This document shows, in pieces, positions 5,252-5,690 of a stretch of DNA of 5,690 nt. Location of the stretch: NCBI GenBank assembly GCA_025935275.1, contig JAICVP010000138.1, positions 1-5,690 on the forward strand. The letters are read 5' to 3'. The translations under genes were made by a program, and so were the position numbers. This stretch comes from Thermoleophilia bacterium. GTDB lineage: Bacteria; Actinomycetota; Thermoleophilia; Gaiellales; Gaiellaceae. Each line of letters opens with the position of its first letter. Position 1 is the first letter of the stretch. Below the pieces are notes generated by a model. That model had not been told where the DNA came from and ran no database searches. It saw nothing but the letters and a program-made list of their open reading frames with translations.

Positions 5252-5690
5252 GCAGGGACAAGGTTCGGCTGGGGGGCATGGCCCTCGCCAACGGGGTTCT
5301 GGTGCACGGGCCCCGCTACTGGGCGTGCGCAGTCCGCCACGAGGACGGCGGGCTCGAGGTCGCTTCTGGCCTCAAGCCGTTTCGTGCAGCCGAGATCGAG
5401 AACCGCCTGATCCGCGGTCCGGCCCGGATGGCGGAGATCTTCGCTCTCCTGCCGGAAATCCGACGGCGGCTCCCGGCCGCCCAACTTCCGTTCCAGCGCC
5501 CGTCGGTGGCAGCGGCGATGGTGGGAAGCGCGGCGGCGGTCCGGCTCGTCCGCGGGAGCAAGCTTTCTGCCGCGGCTCAGGAGGTGCTCGCGGCCGCGCT
5601 CGCGGTCGGCCCCGCCGCCGTCGCCATGCGCGGGTCGAACCTCGCCTCGTACCACGGCGCCGAGCACATCTCCATCGGAACGTACGAGCA
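5248..5690 (+). CDS. DUF1385 (YqhQ-like) family protein, 5' part only
   Basis: The frame is open from GTG at 5248 to the window edge (147 full codons), so the 3' end is missing. The protein starts near RLGGMALANGVLVHGPRYWA, then has VASGLKP, LIRGPARMAEIFALLPEIRR and, near the edge, SYHGAEHISIGTYE. The last element corresponds to the HGAEHKTI.YE motif of the DUF1385 family, whose Bacillus member is YqhQ, a predicted multi-pass membrane protein of unknown function sometimes annotated as a metal-dependent enzyme. A hydrophobic stretch (about residues 110-132) could be one membrane segment; further segments expected for the family would lie past the edge. The first four bases are shared with the peptidase stop (GTGA), implying coupled translation; no strong Shine-Dalgarno is visible. 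An internal ATG at 5278 is an alternative start, but GTG keeps the basic N-terminal residues and the overlap. Confidence 0.85.
   Translation, partial: MSRDKVRLGGMALANGVLVHGPRYWACAVRHEDGGLEVASGLKPFRAAEIENRLIRGPARMAEIFALLPEIRRRLPAAQLPFQRPSVAAAMVGSAAAVRLVRGSKLSAAAQEVLAAALAVGPAAVAMRGSNLASYHGAEHISIGTYE

Overview
This 5.7 kb window is GC-rich chromosomal DNA that looks like ordinary, vertically inherited bacterial sequence. High G+C, strongly G/C-biased third codon positions, GTG starts in five of six genes, a tRNA without an encoded CCA, and an N-terminal DUF1385 sequence typical of actinobacterial homologues point to a high-GC Actinomycetota. A Thermoleophilia/Solirubrobacterales-like lineage is my best guess; that is an inference, not something read from a marker gene. 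I see no insertion sequence, CRISPR array, phage gene or integration site.

Layout, left to right. (1) A tRNA-Phe (anticodon GAA) lies on the minus strand near the left edge, followed by an imperfect hairpin that may end its transcript. (2) Divergent from it on the plus strand are a secreted lipoprotein (one fibronectin type III domain plus an unclassified four-cysteine C-terminal domain) and, 15 bases downstream, a complete arginase with all metal ligands. (3) Arginase converges with a minus-strand alpha/beta hydrolase; both stop codons are packed into a single CTAG palindrome. (4) The hydrolase follows and overlaps rarA (mgsA), a AAA+ replication-fork maintenance ATPase, by GTGA, so rarA and the hydrolase form a translationally coupled minus-strand pair. 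(5) rarA is divergent from a plus-strand M20-family metallopeptidase with only 21 bases between start codons; each strand has a -10-like hexamer in that gap and the two hexamers overlap. (6) The peptidase overlaps, again by GTGA, the 5' part of a DUF1385 (YqhQ-like) gene that runs off the right edge.

The genes do not form one evident pathway. Arginase (arginine to ornithine and urea) and the M20 hydrolase (amide or peptide bond hydrolysis) both fit amino-acid turnover, but they lie in separate transcription units and a link is unproven. No novel multi-gene system is visible. The points most worth a second look are the shared bidirectional promoter with potentially leaderless transcripts, the four-cysteine domain of the lipoprotein, and the alpha/beta hydrolase that lacks an obvious catalytic acid at the usual place.
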